64,000 nt of DNA, from positions 280,982-344,981 of the forward strand of contig CAYPQF010000021.1 in NCBI GenBank assembly GCA_964412815.1, read 5' to 3'. Position numbers and translations under genes: made by a program. This stretch comes from JAOAFZ01 sp964412815. GTDB taxonomy: Bacteria; Patescibacteriota; Microgenomatia; UBA1406; GWC2-37-13. This document shows positions 15,542 through 24,712 of this stretch, piece after piece. The notes under the pieces were generated by a model that saw only the letters and a list, made by a program, of their open reading frames with translations, had not been told where the DNA came from and made no database searches. Within the stretch, counting starts at the first letter, position 1; each line of letters opens with the position of its first letter.

Positions 15542-17023
15542 ATGCTCACCTTATCCCAACTCGAACAATACCTCTCAAAAGCCGCCTGGATCCTCAAAGG
15601 ACCGGTAGACGCCTCCGACTTTAAAGCATACATTTTCCCGCTTCTGTTCTTTAAACGAATCTCAGACGTTTTCGATGAAGAACTCGCCGAAGCACTCAAG
15701 GAGTCCGGTGGCGATATGGAATATGCGCACCTCCCTGAATTCCATAGGTTTTCCATTCCCGAAGGATGTCACTGGAAGGATGTTCGCGAAACGACTACCA
15801 ATGTTGGTCAAAAGCTTCAATATGCCTTCCGGGAAATTGAAAAGGCTAACCAGGAGTACCTCTATGGCATCTTTGGTGACACACAGTGGTCTAACAAAGA
15901 AAAGCTCCCAGATGCACTTCTTATCGACCTGATCGAACATTTCTCTCAGCACAACCTTTCAAACAGTAATGTCGCACCGGATATTCTAGGCCAGGCCTAT
16001 GAATATCTGATCAAACATTTCGCAGACCTTACCAACAAGAAAGCAGGGGAGTTCTATACCCCGCGAACGGTTGTACAGCTCATGTCCCAGATTCTAAACC
16101 CGAAACAAGGCGACAGCATCTACGATCCGGCATGTGGCACGGGCGGTATGCTTATCGAGGCAATTCATCATGTAAAGGATGCCGGTAAAGACCCGCGGAC
16201 ACTCAAGCTCTACGGTCAGGAAAAAAACCTCACTACAGCTGGTATTGCCCGTATGAACATGTTCCTCCATAATGTGGAGGACTTTAAGATCGTCCGCGGG
16301 GATACCCTCCGCGATCCGGCATTTTTTAACGAGGACAAACTCGCTACCTTCGATTGCGTGGTTGCTAATCCACCGTTTTCGCTGGAAAGCTGGGGTGCCA
16401 AGAAGTGGGAGAAAGACCCATACCAGAGACCTAAATTCGGATTACCCAAAGACTCAAACGGTGACTACGCGTGGGTCCAGCATATGATTGCATCGATGAA
16501 CCCCATTACCGGGAGGATGGCGGTGGTATTGCCCCATGGCGTGTTGTTCCGTAAAGGGGTAGAGGGCAAAATCCGCGAGCAGATAATACAGTATGATCTT
16601 CTGGAAGCGGTTATAGGACTGGGTTCAAATATTTTCTATGGAGCCTCTCTTGCTGCGTGTATTTTGGTGTTCCGGGCACAAAAACATAAGGACCACCAGA
16701 ACAAAGTTCTGTTTATCGATGCCAGCACCCTATACCGCGAAGGTCGGGCGCAGAACTATCTGGAACAGGAACATGTATCGCAGATCTATCAGTGGTACAC
16801 AGCATTCCAGACTGTGCCGGATTATGCAACCGTTGCAACTATTTCCGATATTCAGGAGAACGAATTCAACCTGAACATTCCGCTCTATGTAGAAAAACGC
16901 ATAGAAGATACCCTTCCTACGCCCGAAGAAGCGCTCCAGCAGGTACGGGAAGCCGCCGAAGCCATGTGGCAGGCGGAAGAAGAATTTAAAGCCCAATTAC
17001 GCAAGTTCGGTCTCCTCAAATGA
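15542..17023 (+). CDS. hsdM: Type I restriction-modification methyltransferase subunit (first HsdM)
   Basis: 493 residues with the N-terminal HsdM helical domain (about 5-140) and an N6-adenine methyltransferase domain. The AdoMet motif is DPACGTGG (195-202). The catalytic motif is NPPF (276-279). FYTPRTVV precedes the first, as is usual. It methylates adenine in the recognition site chosen by HsdS. Its stop overlaps the ATG of a second HsdM by 4 nt (ATGA), so the two are translationally coupled. The two proteins are clear paralogues along their length. GC is moderate, like the upstream genes. Confidence 0.93.
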   Translation: MLTLSQLEQYLSKAAWILKGPVDASDFKAYIFPLLFFKRISDVFDEELAEALKESGGDMEYAHLPEFHRFSIPEGCHWKDVRETTTNVGQKLQYAFREIEKANQEYLYGIFGDTQWSNKEKLPDALLIDLIEHFSQHNLSNSNVAPDILGQAYEYLIKHFADLTNKKAGEFYTPRTVVQLMSQILNPKQGDSIYDPACGTGGMLIEAIHHVKDAGKDPRTLKLYGQEKNLTTAGIARMNMFLHNVEDFKIVRGDTLRDPAFFNEDKLATFDCVVANPPFSLESWGAKKWEKDPYQRPKFGLPKDSNGDYAWVQHMIASMNPITGRMAVVLPHGVLFRKGVEGKIREQIIQYDLLEAVIGLGSNIFYGASLAACILVFRAQKHKDHQNKVLFIDASTLYREGRAQNYLEQEHVSQIYQWYTAFQTVPDYATVATISDIQENEFNLNIPLYVEKRIEDTLPTPEEALQQVREAAEAMWQAEEEFKAQLRKFGLLK

Positions 17024-18492
17024 TGACACAAAAACAACTCGAATCGTATTTATGGGGTGCCGCAACCCTTTTGCGCGGCGTAATCGACGCTGGCGACTAC
17101 AAACAATATATTTTCCCGCTCCTGTTCCTCAAGCGTATCTGCGACGTCTACGACGAAGAATACCAGACCGCTCTGGCAGAATCCGGTGGTGACCTTGAAT
17201 ATGCCAAGTTCTCCGAGAACCACCGCTTCCAGATTCCCGAAGGCGCCCACTGGAAGGACATCCGCGAGGTAACTACCAACGTTGGGATGGCAATCCAGAA
17301 TGCCATGCAGCAGATTGAAGCCGCAAACCAGGACGTGCTGTATGGTATCTTCGGCGATGCCTCCTGGACCAATACAGACCGCCTCTCCGACGAAACCCTC
17401 ACCGACCTTATCGAACACTTTTCCAGCGAAGTACTTTCCATAGCCAACGTACCCGATGACAAACTGGGCGACGGCTATGAATATCTCATCAAGAAATTCG
17501 CCGACGACAGCGGGCATACAGCAGCCGAGTTTTATACTAACCGTACTGTTGTCCACCTCATGACCCTTCTCATGGACCCCCAGCCGGGAGAAAGCGTCTA
17601 CGACCCCACCTGCGGCTCCGGTGGCATGCTCCTCAATTGTGCACTGCAACTCAAGCAACAGGGGAAAGAGTACCGCACCCTCAAGCTCTACGGGCAGGAA
17701 ATAAATCTGATAACGTCCTCCATTGCCCGCATGAACATGTTCCTGCATGGCATCGAGGACTTTGCTATAAAACGCGGAAACACGCTCTCCGACCCGAAAT
17801 TCCTGGAAAACGATCAGCTCAAAACATTCAATGTTATCCTGGCCAATCCGCCATATTCTATAAAACGCTGGGATCGCAAAAGCTTCGAGCACGACCCCTA
17901 TGGAAGGAATATGTTAGGTACTCCGCCGCAGGGGTGTGCGGATTATGCATTCCAGCAGCATATTTTGAAGAGTCTGGATAAAGGGAATGGGCGGTGTGTG
18001 GTACTGTGGCCGCATGGGGTGTTGTTCCGGGATCAGGAAATGCATATTCGCAAAAAACTCATTGAAGCAGATATGATAGAAGCCGTTATTGGACTAGGTG
18101 CAAATCTGTTCTATAACTCACCCATGGAGGCTTGTTTGATGATTTGCAAAACAAAAAAGGAGGCAAAGAAGAAAGGAAACGTGTTATTTATAAATGCTGT
18201 AAATGAGGTGAAGGAAGAAACTGGAAACAGTTATCTTACTGAAGATCATATAAAAAAGATATTCAATGCATATACAGCTTATGAGGATATTGAACGTTTC
18301 TCTAAAGTAGTATCTAATGAACTCGTTCTTAAAAAACAAGCGAACTTGAACATTTCTCTCTACTTGTCCAATGTACAGAACTACAGGGACCTATCACCTG
18401 TTACAGATATAGAAACTGTAGTACAAGAATGGGTACAGAACTCAGATAGTTTGAAGAAGCAATTACAAGAACTAATTTATGAAACTAGATAA
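17020..18492 (+). CDS. hsdM: Type I methyltransferase subunit (second HsdM paralogue, mosaic)
   Basis: 490 residues with the same architecture: FYTNRTVV, AdoMet motif DPTCGSGG (195-202), catalytic NPPY (about 276-279). It is coupled to the first HsdM by an ATGA overlap and overlaps hsdS by 14 nt. Base composition changes inside the gene. Up to about 18050 (residue 343) it is GC-moderate; after that it is strongly AT-rich, like hsdS and the next two genes. This points to recombination within the gene that swapped the C-terminal part, which contacts HsdS, together with the specificity module. Confidence 0.93.
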   Translation: MMTQKQLESYLWGAATLLRGVIDAGDYKQYIFPLLFLKRICDVYDEEYQTALAESGGDLEYAKFSENHRFQIPEGAHWKDIREVTTNVGMAIQNAMQQIEAANQDVLYGIFGDASWTNTDRLSDETLTDLIEHFSSEVLSIANVPDDKLGDGYEYLIKKFADDSGHTAAEFYTNRTVVHLMTLLMDPQPGESVYDPTCGSGGMLLNCALQLKQQGKEYRTLKLYGQEINLITSSIARMNMFLHGIEDFAIKRGNTLSDPKFLENDQLKTFNVILANPPYSIKRWDRKSFEHDPYGRNMLGTPPQGCADYAFQQHILKSLDKGNGRCVVLWPHGVLFRDQEMHIRKKLIEADMIEAVIGLGANLFYNSPMEACLMICKTKKEAKKKGNVLFINAVNEVKEETGNSYLTEDHIKKIFNAYTAYEDIERFSKVVSNELVLKKQANLNISLYLSNVQNYRDLSPVTDIETVVQEWVQNSDSLKKQLQELIYETR

Positions 18493-19642
18493 ATCTTTGT
18501 GGAAGAAATTTCGATTTGACGAAATTGCTTTCCATATATCTGAACGCGTTGAACCAAGCCAAACAAATGCAGAAATTTATGTGGGGCTTGAACATCTTGA
18601 CCCCGAATCTATTCATATCACTCGATTCGGTAAGCCATCGGAAGTAAAAGGTACAAAGTTAAAGGTATATAAAGGTGACGTAATCTTTGGAAAACGGAGA
18701 GCGTATCAGCGTAAGGCTGCGGTAGCAAATTTTGATGGTATATGCTCCGCACACGCCATGGTACTACGCGCAAACCCGAAGGTTATAATGCCAGAACTCT
18801 TTCCCTTTTTTTTACACTCGGATACCTTTATGAATTGCGCTGTAGATATATCTGAAGGTTCGTTGTCACCTACTATTAAGTGGAAGATGCTAGCGGAGCA
18901 GGAGTTCATAATACCTCCATTGGAAAAACAGAGAGAGTTAACTGAATTATTGTTGAAAGGAGATTTACTCTTACAAAATCTATCTAGACTTTTTATTAAG
19001 TTCAATCTTTACCAAGCAACTCAATTAAATAACTATTTTCAGAAAATAACCGAGAAAAAGCTAGAAGAATTTGGACAGATAATACGAGGAGTTAGTTACA
19101 AACCAGATGATCTTAGAAATAATCATGATAACGAATCATTTGTATTATTGCGTGCAAATAACATTAGAAACCTACAAGTTAATTTTGACGACATATATTA
19201 CATAAATAAAGACTTACTTAAAAAAGATCAAATTTTAAAAAAGGGCGATATAATAATCTGCACAGCAAACGGGAATCCTGAATTAGTTGGAAAAGCTGCA
19301 ATTTTGCATGAAGAACTAAAGAACATTACAGCTGTTGGTACCTTTTGTATTGTATTTCGACCTCATAGCCAATATCAAGAATTTTGCCATATATTTTTCA
19401 GTTGTGATATATATGCTAAGTTACTTAAGCCTCTAGTATTAGGTACCAATATTATTAACTTAAGACCGAATGATCTATTAAAACTTAAGATCCCACTTTT
19501 GAACAAAGACTTAGATCCAATAGAAGTATATAGATATTTCAAAGAAATGCTCCGCACCAAAAAATGGTTAGATAATTATGACTTTTCTCTTAAAACTTCA
19601 TCAAAAATTGTTTTAAATCAAATTTTTTCTAATGAAGTATAA
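18479..19642 (+). CDS. hsdS: Type I restriction specificity subunit
   Basis: 387 residues with two target-recognition regions, each followed by a helical spacer. The first TRD (about 8-155) ends in the conserved IIPPLEKQREL pattern, leading to the first coiled helix. The second TRD (about 190-350) ends near LKIPLLNKDLDPIEVYRYF. It binds the bipartite DNA site and tethers the M and R subunits. The gene is very AT-rich compared with hsdM1 and hsdR, which is common for exchanged specificity genes. It overlaps hsdM2 by 14 nt and the next gene by 11 nt. Confidence 0.85.
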   Translation: MKLDKSLWKKFRFDEIAFHISERVEPSQTNAEIYVGLEHLDPESIHITRFGKPSEVKGTKLKVYKGDVIFGKRRAYQRKAAVANFDGICSAHAMVLRANPKVIMPELFPFFLHSDTFMNCAVDISEGSLSPTIKWKMLAEQEFIIPPLEKQRELTELLLKGDLLLQNLSRLFIKFNLYQATQLNNYFQKITEKKLEEFGQIIRGVSYKPDDLRNNHDNESFVLLRANNIRNLQVNFDDIYYINKDLLKKDQILKKGDIIICTANGNPELVGKAAILHEELKNITAVGTFCIVFRPHSQYQEFCHIFFSCDIYAKLLKPLVLGTNIINLRPNDLLKLKIPLLNKDLDPIEVYRYFKEMLRTKKWLDNYDFSLKTSSKIVLNQIFSNEV

Positions 19643-22328
19643 AAGAGGCTCCATTTGGCGCAAATGGGACCTGCACACACATACTCCGATAGATAATGAG
19701 TGGATAAATAAGCCTGATTTATCAACTGATGATTTAAAAGAAGAGTTTGCAACAAAGTACATTAAAAAAGCGAAGGAACAAGGTTTAGGTGTTATCGCTA
19801 TTACGGATCATAATTTTTGCAATAACTTAGGAGATTTACTCTTACCGTTTATTCAGAATGAAGGCCAAAGGGAAGGTATTTCAGTACTACCGGGATTTGA
19901 GGTTACTGCAAAAGATGGGAGCGGTATCCATTTACTGTGTATATTCCCCTTAAAAACACATCACGAAAGAATTAAACAAATAGTAGACCAGTTATTTAAG
20001 CCCGGAGAGATATTGGTTCCTGCAAATGGGCAAATACCTGTAAGCACAAAAACTATTGAAGAGATATTTCAAATAATTCAAGAAGCGAAACTTGATGCTG
20101 TTCTCATTTTTGCCCACGCCGATAGTACTAGTGGAGTTTTGGACAAAGCGACTATAAAAGGAGCGCGTAGATTAGATGAATGGCATAAAAAATACATTGG
20201 CATTGCGCAAATCTCCAGGCCTTTAGAAGAATACGACAAAACTAGTGGAATTTATCAAATGCTCAGCGGGCAACACCCTGATTTCAAACGGATAATCACT
20301 TATATTTGTGCCTCAGATTGTAGAGCAATAGAGGACACGAAGATTGATGGCCGTACCTGCTTGGGACAAAAATTTGTATGGATAAAGGCAGATCCCACCC
20401 TTGAAGGTTTAAAGCAAATTATTGAAGAGCCCGAAAGAGCGAAAATACAAGAAGAGAATCCATACAACGAAGTAAATAAGTACTTCATTAATGAAATCAA
20501 GATTACTAACGAGAATGGTTATATCCTTCAAAGTCAGAGCATACCTTTAAACCGTGACATGGTCTGCATAATCGGAGGGAAAGGTACTGGAAAATCACTT
20601 CTACTTTCGGTACTTGCTCATGTAAATAATGATGGTGGTGATCATTTTACGAATGTATCACAAAATGGTGAAGCTCAATTTGAATATGAAGTAATCGATA
20701 AATCTGGCACGGCAACTTGTTATAGCTCTAGTACTTCGAGTCCCTTAAATAATCAACTTCCTATCTATCATGTAGAGCAGGAGTATTTAGCCACTATCGC
20801 AAAAAATAAGAATGAAGTGCGAGCAATAGTTTTAGATGAAATAGGTATTGAGAGTATTAGTACAAACTACAACAATGTAATTGCTTCAATACAAACAAAA
20901 ATTACGGCAATAATTGGCCTTAGAAATAATTTATCTGAGTTATATAGAGATTTTTGTAGCGAGCATGAAGATGATTTCAAAGTTGAGAGCGTTGGTAATT
21001 TTGAAGCACATATTGAGACGAAGATAGCCGATCTGACTGCGAAGAAAGAAAAACTATCAACACCAGAGACTAAAAAGTTAATTGATAAGTTATCTGACAT
21101 CGTTCAAGAAGGTACTCTGCTCAAAACCTTAATACAGTCGAATAGTTTTCCTTCGATCAAATCTAAACTTGAAGCGATAAACAAAGAAATAGAATCTTTG
21201 AACAATTCAACTAAAGCTAAGTTACCAGGTGCGCAAGATATCGAAAGTATAGATATTGATAAAATTGATGCCTCGTATCAGACTAATATACATCTTGCGA
21301 AGGAAAAACTTGATAAATTACGAGTTGATTTCCAAAAGAAAAAACAGCAACTAGTAAGATTGGACATAAAAGAAGATATCACTGCATTAACAACTGCCCT
21401 AGAGAAAATTCAGAAGCAGATAAGCACATTTGAAGAGCTAAAAAGGAAGGTTATCGAGCAAAAAAAAACGATAGATAAGTTAAAGGAGGAAATATCCTTG
21501 TATTTTACAAAGAAGGATGAAATTGCTTATGTTGGGAATAGCATACCTATTTTGATTGAAGAGTCAAAAGAAAAAGTAAATGAAGTCTACCACAAGTTTT
21601 TAAATGAGAACAACCAATCTAAGTACTTCGAAAAGATATTTACGAACATCAATATTAAAGGTGAAGTGTATTTTGAAATCGAGCTACTTATTTCTGACCT
21701 TGAAAGTTGTTTTTACAACCATTTTGACATAAATATTAAAAGTGAGGTCTTTAAAGATTGCACTTACCAGGAGTATTTCAGCTGGCTATCAGAAAAGTCC
21801 TGGTCATTCCTATTTTCCAACGAAAAGAAAATCCAGAAGAGTAATTACGAGAAACTCATAAGATTGCTCTTCGAGAAGTGGCCGTCATACATCAAAGTAC
21901 AACCTAAAATTGAAGCTACTTTTGGAATGAAAACAAAGGAACTTAAAAACATGAGTACAGGAGAACAAGCCACGCTGCTACTAAAATTGTTCCTTGCTAC
22001 AAAAGGACAGCAGGCTTCAATTATATTGTTAGATCAACCAGAAGATCACTTAGACAATGATTTCATAACCGATGAACTATTGCAACTTCTAAAAGTAGTC
22101 AAAAAATACAAACAACTCATTATTGCTACCCATAATGCAAACATTGTTGTTGGGGGAGACGCAGAACAAGTAATTGTTGCTCAATTAGATAAAGAACTAG
22201 AGAAAGATCAGCTGTATATTTCTGGAGCTTTGGAGAATCCCGTTATTAAAGAATGTGTTATCACAACTCTGGAAGGAGGAGAGATTGCATTTGAAAAAAG
22301 GCGACGAAAATACAACTTCAAAGACTAG
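19632..22328 (+). CDS. PHP-domain / AAA-type ATPase (TrlF-like) in restriction locus
   Basis: 898 residues. The N-terminal PHP-like phosphoesterase domain has DLHTHTP (13-19), AITDHN and further His/Asp residues. An ABC/SMC-type ATPase follows: Walker A GGKGTGKS (about 315-322), a long coiled-coil arm (about 420-700), signature-like LKNMSTGEQATLL, and Walker B ILLDQPEDHLD (about 796-806). Proteins of this build occur inside type I restriction loci, and I believe they are catalogued as TrlF-like; I hold the name loosely. A nucleic-acid-directed or nucleotide-directed defence effector is the likely role (inference). It is AT-rich and overlaps hsdS by 11 nt. Confidence 0.8.
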   Translation: MKYKRGSIWRKWDLHTHTPIDNEWINKPDLSTDDLKEEFATKYIKKAKEQGLGVIAITDHNFCNNLGDLLLPFIQNEGQREGISVLPGFEVTAKDGSGIHLLCIFPLKTHHERIKQIVDQLFKPGEILVPANGQIPVSTKTIEEIFQIIQEAKLDAVLIFAHADSTSGVLDKATIKGARRLDEWHKKYIGIAQISRPLEEYDKTSGIYQMLSGQHPDFKRIITYICASDCRAIEDTKIDGRTCLGQKFVWIKADPTLEGLKQIIEEPERAKIQEENPYNEVNKYFINEIKITNENGYILQSQSIPLNRDMVCIIGGKGTGKSLLLSVLAHVNNDGGDHFTNVSQNGEAQFEYEVIDKSGTATCYSSSTSSPLNNQLPIYHVEQEYLATIAKNKNEVRAIVLDEIGIESISTNYNNVIASIQTKITAIIGLRNNLSELYRDFCSEHEDDFKVESVGNFEAHIETKIADLTAKKEKLSTPETKKLIDKLSDIVQEGTLLKTLIQSNSFPSIKSKLEAINKEIESLNNSTKAKLPGAQDIESIDIDKIDASYQTNIHLAKEKLDKLRVDFQKKKQQLVRLDIKEDITALTTALEKIQKQISTFEELKRKVIEQKKTIDKLKEEISLYFTKKDEIAYVGNSIPILIEESKEKVNEVYHKFLNENNQSKYFEKIFTNINIKGEVYFEIELLISDLESCFYNHFDINIKSEVFKDCTYQEYFSWLSEKSWSFLFSNEKKIQKSNYEKLIRLLFEKWPSYIKVQPKIEATFGMKTKELKNMSTGEQATLLLKLFLATKGQQASIILLDQPEDHLDNDFITDELLQLLKVVKKYKQLIIATHNANIVVGGDAEQVIVAQLDKELEKDQLYISGALENPVIKECVITTLEGGEIAFEKRRRKYNFKD

Positions 22329-23154
22329 AGTACAACCAACGCAAAAAGATAGGTTATACCATCTTTTTACGCTACATACAGCTATCATTTCCTGTTATGA
22401 GGAGAAATTTAAACCTACATTAGAAAGTCGTTCAATTCAAAGCTCACAAATTAATACTGCTACCTTTTTACTTGTATCTAAATGCATAAAGACATCACGA
22501 GCAATTAGTATTCTATGCCACCCTGTAACTGGTGGTTACGGTGAGGACGCGCTAACACTTTGCAGGTCTGTACTTGAAGCATATATCAGTCTTGCCTATC
22601 TGCGAATTGGTGATTCAAAACAAAAAGCTGAGCAATTTTTGATATTCAATGACATTGATTTACACAAAAGGTTGAAAAAGTTTCTTGAAAGGGAAGATAT
22701 GTCTGAAGACATGAAATTAGAATACAAGAAAAAATTATGCTTCATCGAAAGCAGGGGACTAACACAAAAGCAAATCGCTAGAGAAAAGTATCGAAAAGTG
22801 CTGAAAGAGAACAGATTACCAATGGATAACTCATGGAGTTCACTCAAAATTCAGTCTTTAGCACAAGAAAATGGACTCCTATTTTATTATGAAAACTTAT
22901 ACTATCAACTTTCATTGTACGCCCATCCGCATCCTTCCGGTTTAGCGGGATTCCTGGATTCTAGCCCGGACAACTCTACTTTTAATGACAGCCCTACATA
23001 TAAAGGAATAAAACTTGCACTAATTACTAACTGCGACTTGCTGATTAAAATAACAACCTTACTAAATAAAGAGTACAATCTTAAAATGGAAAGGGAACTA
23101 GAGAATTTCAATTGGAAGATAGGTACTATAGCTTCTGGACAGCTTGAAAAATGA
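22285..23154 (+). CDS. DUF5677-like protein in restriction locus
   Basis: About 289 residues, helical. The pattern LCRSVLEAYISLAYL and, later, YYQLSLYAHPHP resembles DUF5677-type proteins found beside defence genes; function is unknown. The start is uncertain. AAGGAGGA (22273-22280) favours TTG at 22285, while TTG 22291 and GTG 22255 are also in frame. All overlap the upstream ATPase gene by up to 74 nt, so translation is coupled. The gene is AT-rich and is the last gene of the AT-rich block. Confidence 0.6.
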   Translation: MHLKKGDENTTSKTRVQPTQKDRLYHLFTLHTAIISCYEEKFKPTLESRSIQSSQINTATFLLVSKCIKTSRAISILCHPVTGGYGEDALTLCRSVLEAYISLAYLRIGDSKQKAEQFLIFNDIDLHKRLKKFLEREDMSEDMKLEYKKKLCFIESRGLTQKQIAREKYRKVLKENRLPMDNSWSSLKIQSLAQENGLLFYYENLYYQLSLYAHPHPSGLAGFLDSSPDNSTFNDSPTYKGIKLALITNCDLLIKITTLLNKEYNLKMERELENFNWKIGTIASGQLEK

Positions 23155-23182
23155 ATAGTGTTTTACTAAACTTTACATTTTA

Positions 23183-23198
23183 TATACTCACGAGTATA
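23183..23198. promoter_or_regulatory. Operator-like dyad with promoter
   Basis: TATACTCACGAGTATA has perfect 7-bp arms around AC. It overlaps a TATAAT box (23194-23199). The half TCACGAGTATA recurs at 23299-23309, just before the ATPase gene at 23314. The two copies may bind the same regulator. Confidence 0.4.
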
Positions 23199-23228
23199 AT
23201 AATGATAAGTATAGTGCGAACGATACTT

Positions 23229-23264
23229 TGATGGGAACATTTTCTTAAGAAAATGTTCCCATCA
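23229..23264. terminator. 36-nt perfect palindrome, likely bidirectional terminator
   Basis: The 18-nt arms are exact reverse complements centred on CTTAAG (left arm TGATGGGAACATTTTCTT). It closes the AT-rich restriction block and precedes the moderate-GC ATPase gene. There is an A/T-rich core in the stem. It may also be a recombination or protein-binding site. Confidence 0.55.
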
Positions 23265-23313
23265 TAGCACACGGCCACTATATTTTACAATATTATAATC
23301 ACGAGTATATAAA

Positions 23314-24705
23314 ATGACATTCATTAACAGAACATCAGAACTGGAGCACCTCAAATCCCTCTGGCAGCAGGGGAGAGCACAGTGCGTTGTATTGTATGGT
23401 AAGCGGCGAGTTGGTAAAACGGAGCTGATAAAGCACTTCCTTAATAAGAACACGGGGATATATTACCTTGCCGACCGCCGTACCCTTTCTGAGCAGCTCC
23501 TTGAGTTCGGCCGGGTAGTGGGGAATTACTTCGAAGATACCATCTTAGCCCGCCGCGGGTTCGAGAGCTGGCTTGAAGCATTCGAGTATCTAAGGGATAA
23601 ATCGAAATCGAAGCAGTTTATTGTTGCTATAGACGAGTACCCCTACCTGGTAGAAACGCAGACTGATACAAGTAGCGTGTTCCAGAAAGGCTGGGACGAG
23701 TACCTCAAAGACAGTAACGTATTCCTTATTCTGTGCGGATCCAGTATCGCCATGATGGAGTCGGAATTGCTTGCGTACCGTTCACCCTTATATGGCCGCA
23801 CAACGGGCCGATTGTGCATCGAGTCTATGTCTGCGGAGAGTAGCAGAAAGTTCTTCCCGGGAAAAGACTTTGCCGAATTTATGCAGTTCTATGCGATAAC
23901 AGGTGGAATGCCAGCCTACTTGAATGCTTTTGCACGGTACGATAACGTCTCCAAAGCAGTGGAAGAATTGTTCTTCGATAAGAATGGGCTGTACTACAAC
24001 GAGGTCCGATTTATGCTCAAGCAGGAACTACGTACACCGAATATCTACTTTGCAATACTCAAAGCCATCGCCTGGGGGAAAACAAAGGTAAGCGAGATAG
24101 CAAACGAAGTCGGCGAACCGGTAACACTCATCAATAAATACCTTACTACCCTGGAACAACTCCAGTTTGTAAAGCGGGAAGTTCCGGTACTGGAGGAAAA
24201 ACCGCATAAATCCAAAAGTGGTATCTATGTATTGTCCGAAAATATGACCCGTTTTTGGTTTCAGTATGTATATGCCTTTTCCAGCGATCTTGAGATCGGC
24301 AACCTGAAACAGGTAAAACAGCGGTTTAAAGAGTACAGCAACATCCTGGAAGCAATTGCCTACGAAGAAGTTGCCCGCCAGCACATGCGCAGCATGCAAA
24401 AACAACTGGGCCAACTAGACAAAGTCGGCAGATACTGGAACAGAGAACTGGAAGTAGACGGCATTGGTGTAAACGTCGAAGACAAGACCATCGTTTTTAT
24501 GGAAGCAAAGTGGTCGAAGAAAAAAGTAGGGTACAGCGTTTTAAATGAACTTCGGGAAAAAGCAGCACGGGTAGACTGGAAACTAAAACAACGCAAAGAA
24601 CACTTTGTGTTATTTGGCAAATCCGGATTTGAAGATGACCTGGTGCGAGAAGCACTTGAAAATCCGTATCTTACATTAGTACACCAATTGGATATAATAC
24701 AGTAA
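23314..24705 (+). CDS. AAA-type ATPase of the archaeal-ATPase / DUF234 class
   Basis: 463 residues. Walker A is YGKRRVGKTEL (about 28-38). Walker B is FIVAIDEYPYL (about 103-113), with a sensor-like ILCGSS. A winged-helix region (about 240-290) follows, then a C-terminal restriction-nuclease-like DUF234 part ending in MEAKWSKKKVGY (E-x-K). Such proteins are common, often in mobile regions, and their targets are unknown. It sits between the AT-rich part of the restriction operon and hsdR, so it interrupts or forms part of that locus. It has its own promoter (TATAAT 23294-23299) after the palindrome. Confidence 0.8.
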   Translation: MTFINRTSELEHLKSLWQQGRAQCVVLYGKRRVGKTELIKHFLNKNTGIYYLADRRTLSEQLLEFGRVVGNYFEDTILARRGFESWLEAFEYLRDKSKSKQFIVAIDEYPYLVETQTDTSSVFQKGWDEYLKDSNVFLILCGSSIAMMESELLAYRSPLYGRTTGRLCIESMSAESSRKFFPGKDFAEFMQFYAITGGMPAYLNAFARYDNVSKAVEELFFDKNGLYYNEVRFMLKQELRTPNIYFAILKAIAWGKTKVSEIANEVGEPVTLINKYLTTLEQLQFVKREVPVLEEKPHKSKSGIYVLSENMTRFWFQYVYAFSSDLEIGNLKQVKQRFKEYSNILEAIAYEEVARQHMRSMQKQLGQLDKVGRYWNRELEVDGIGVNVEDKTIVFMEAKWSKKKVGYSVLNELREKAARVDWKLKQRKEHFVLFGKSGFEDDLVREALENPYLTLVHQLDIIQ

Positions 24706-24712
24706 CATCAAT

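Noticed and set aside
23160..23310. CRISPR-like or transposon-end repeats around the palindrome.
   Set aside because: Only one palindrome and two short half-sites; no spacers, no transposase, no terminal inverted repeats. No CRISPR array or insertion sequence was seen anywhere in the window.
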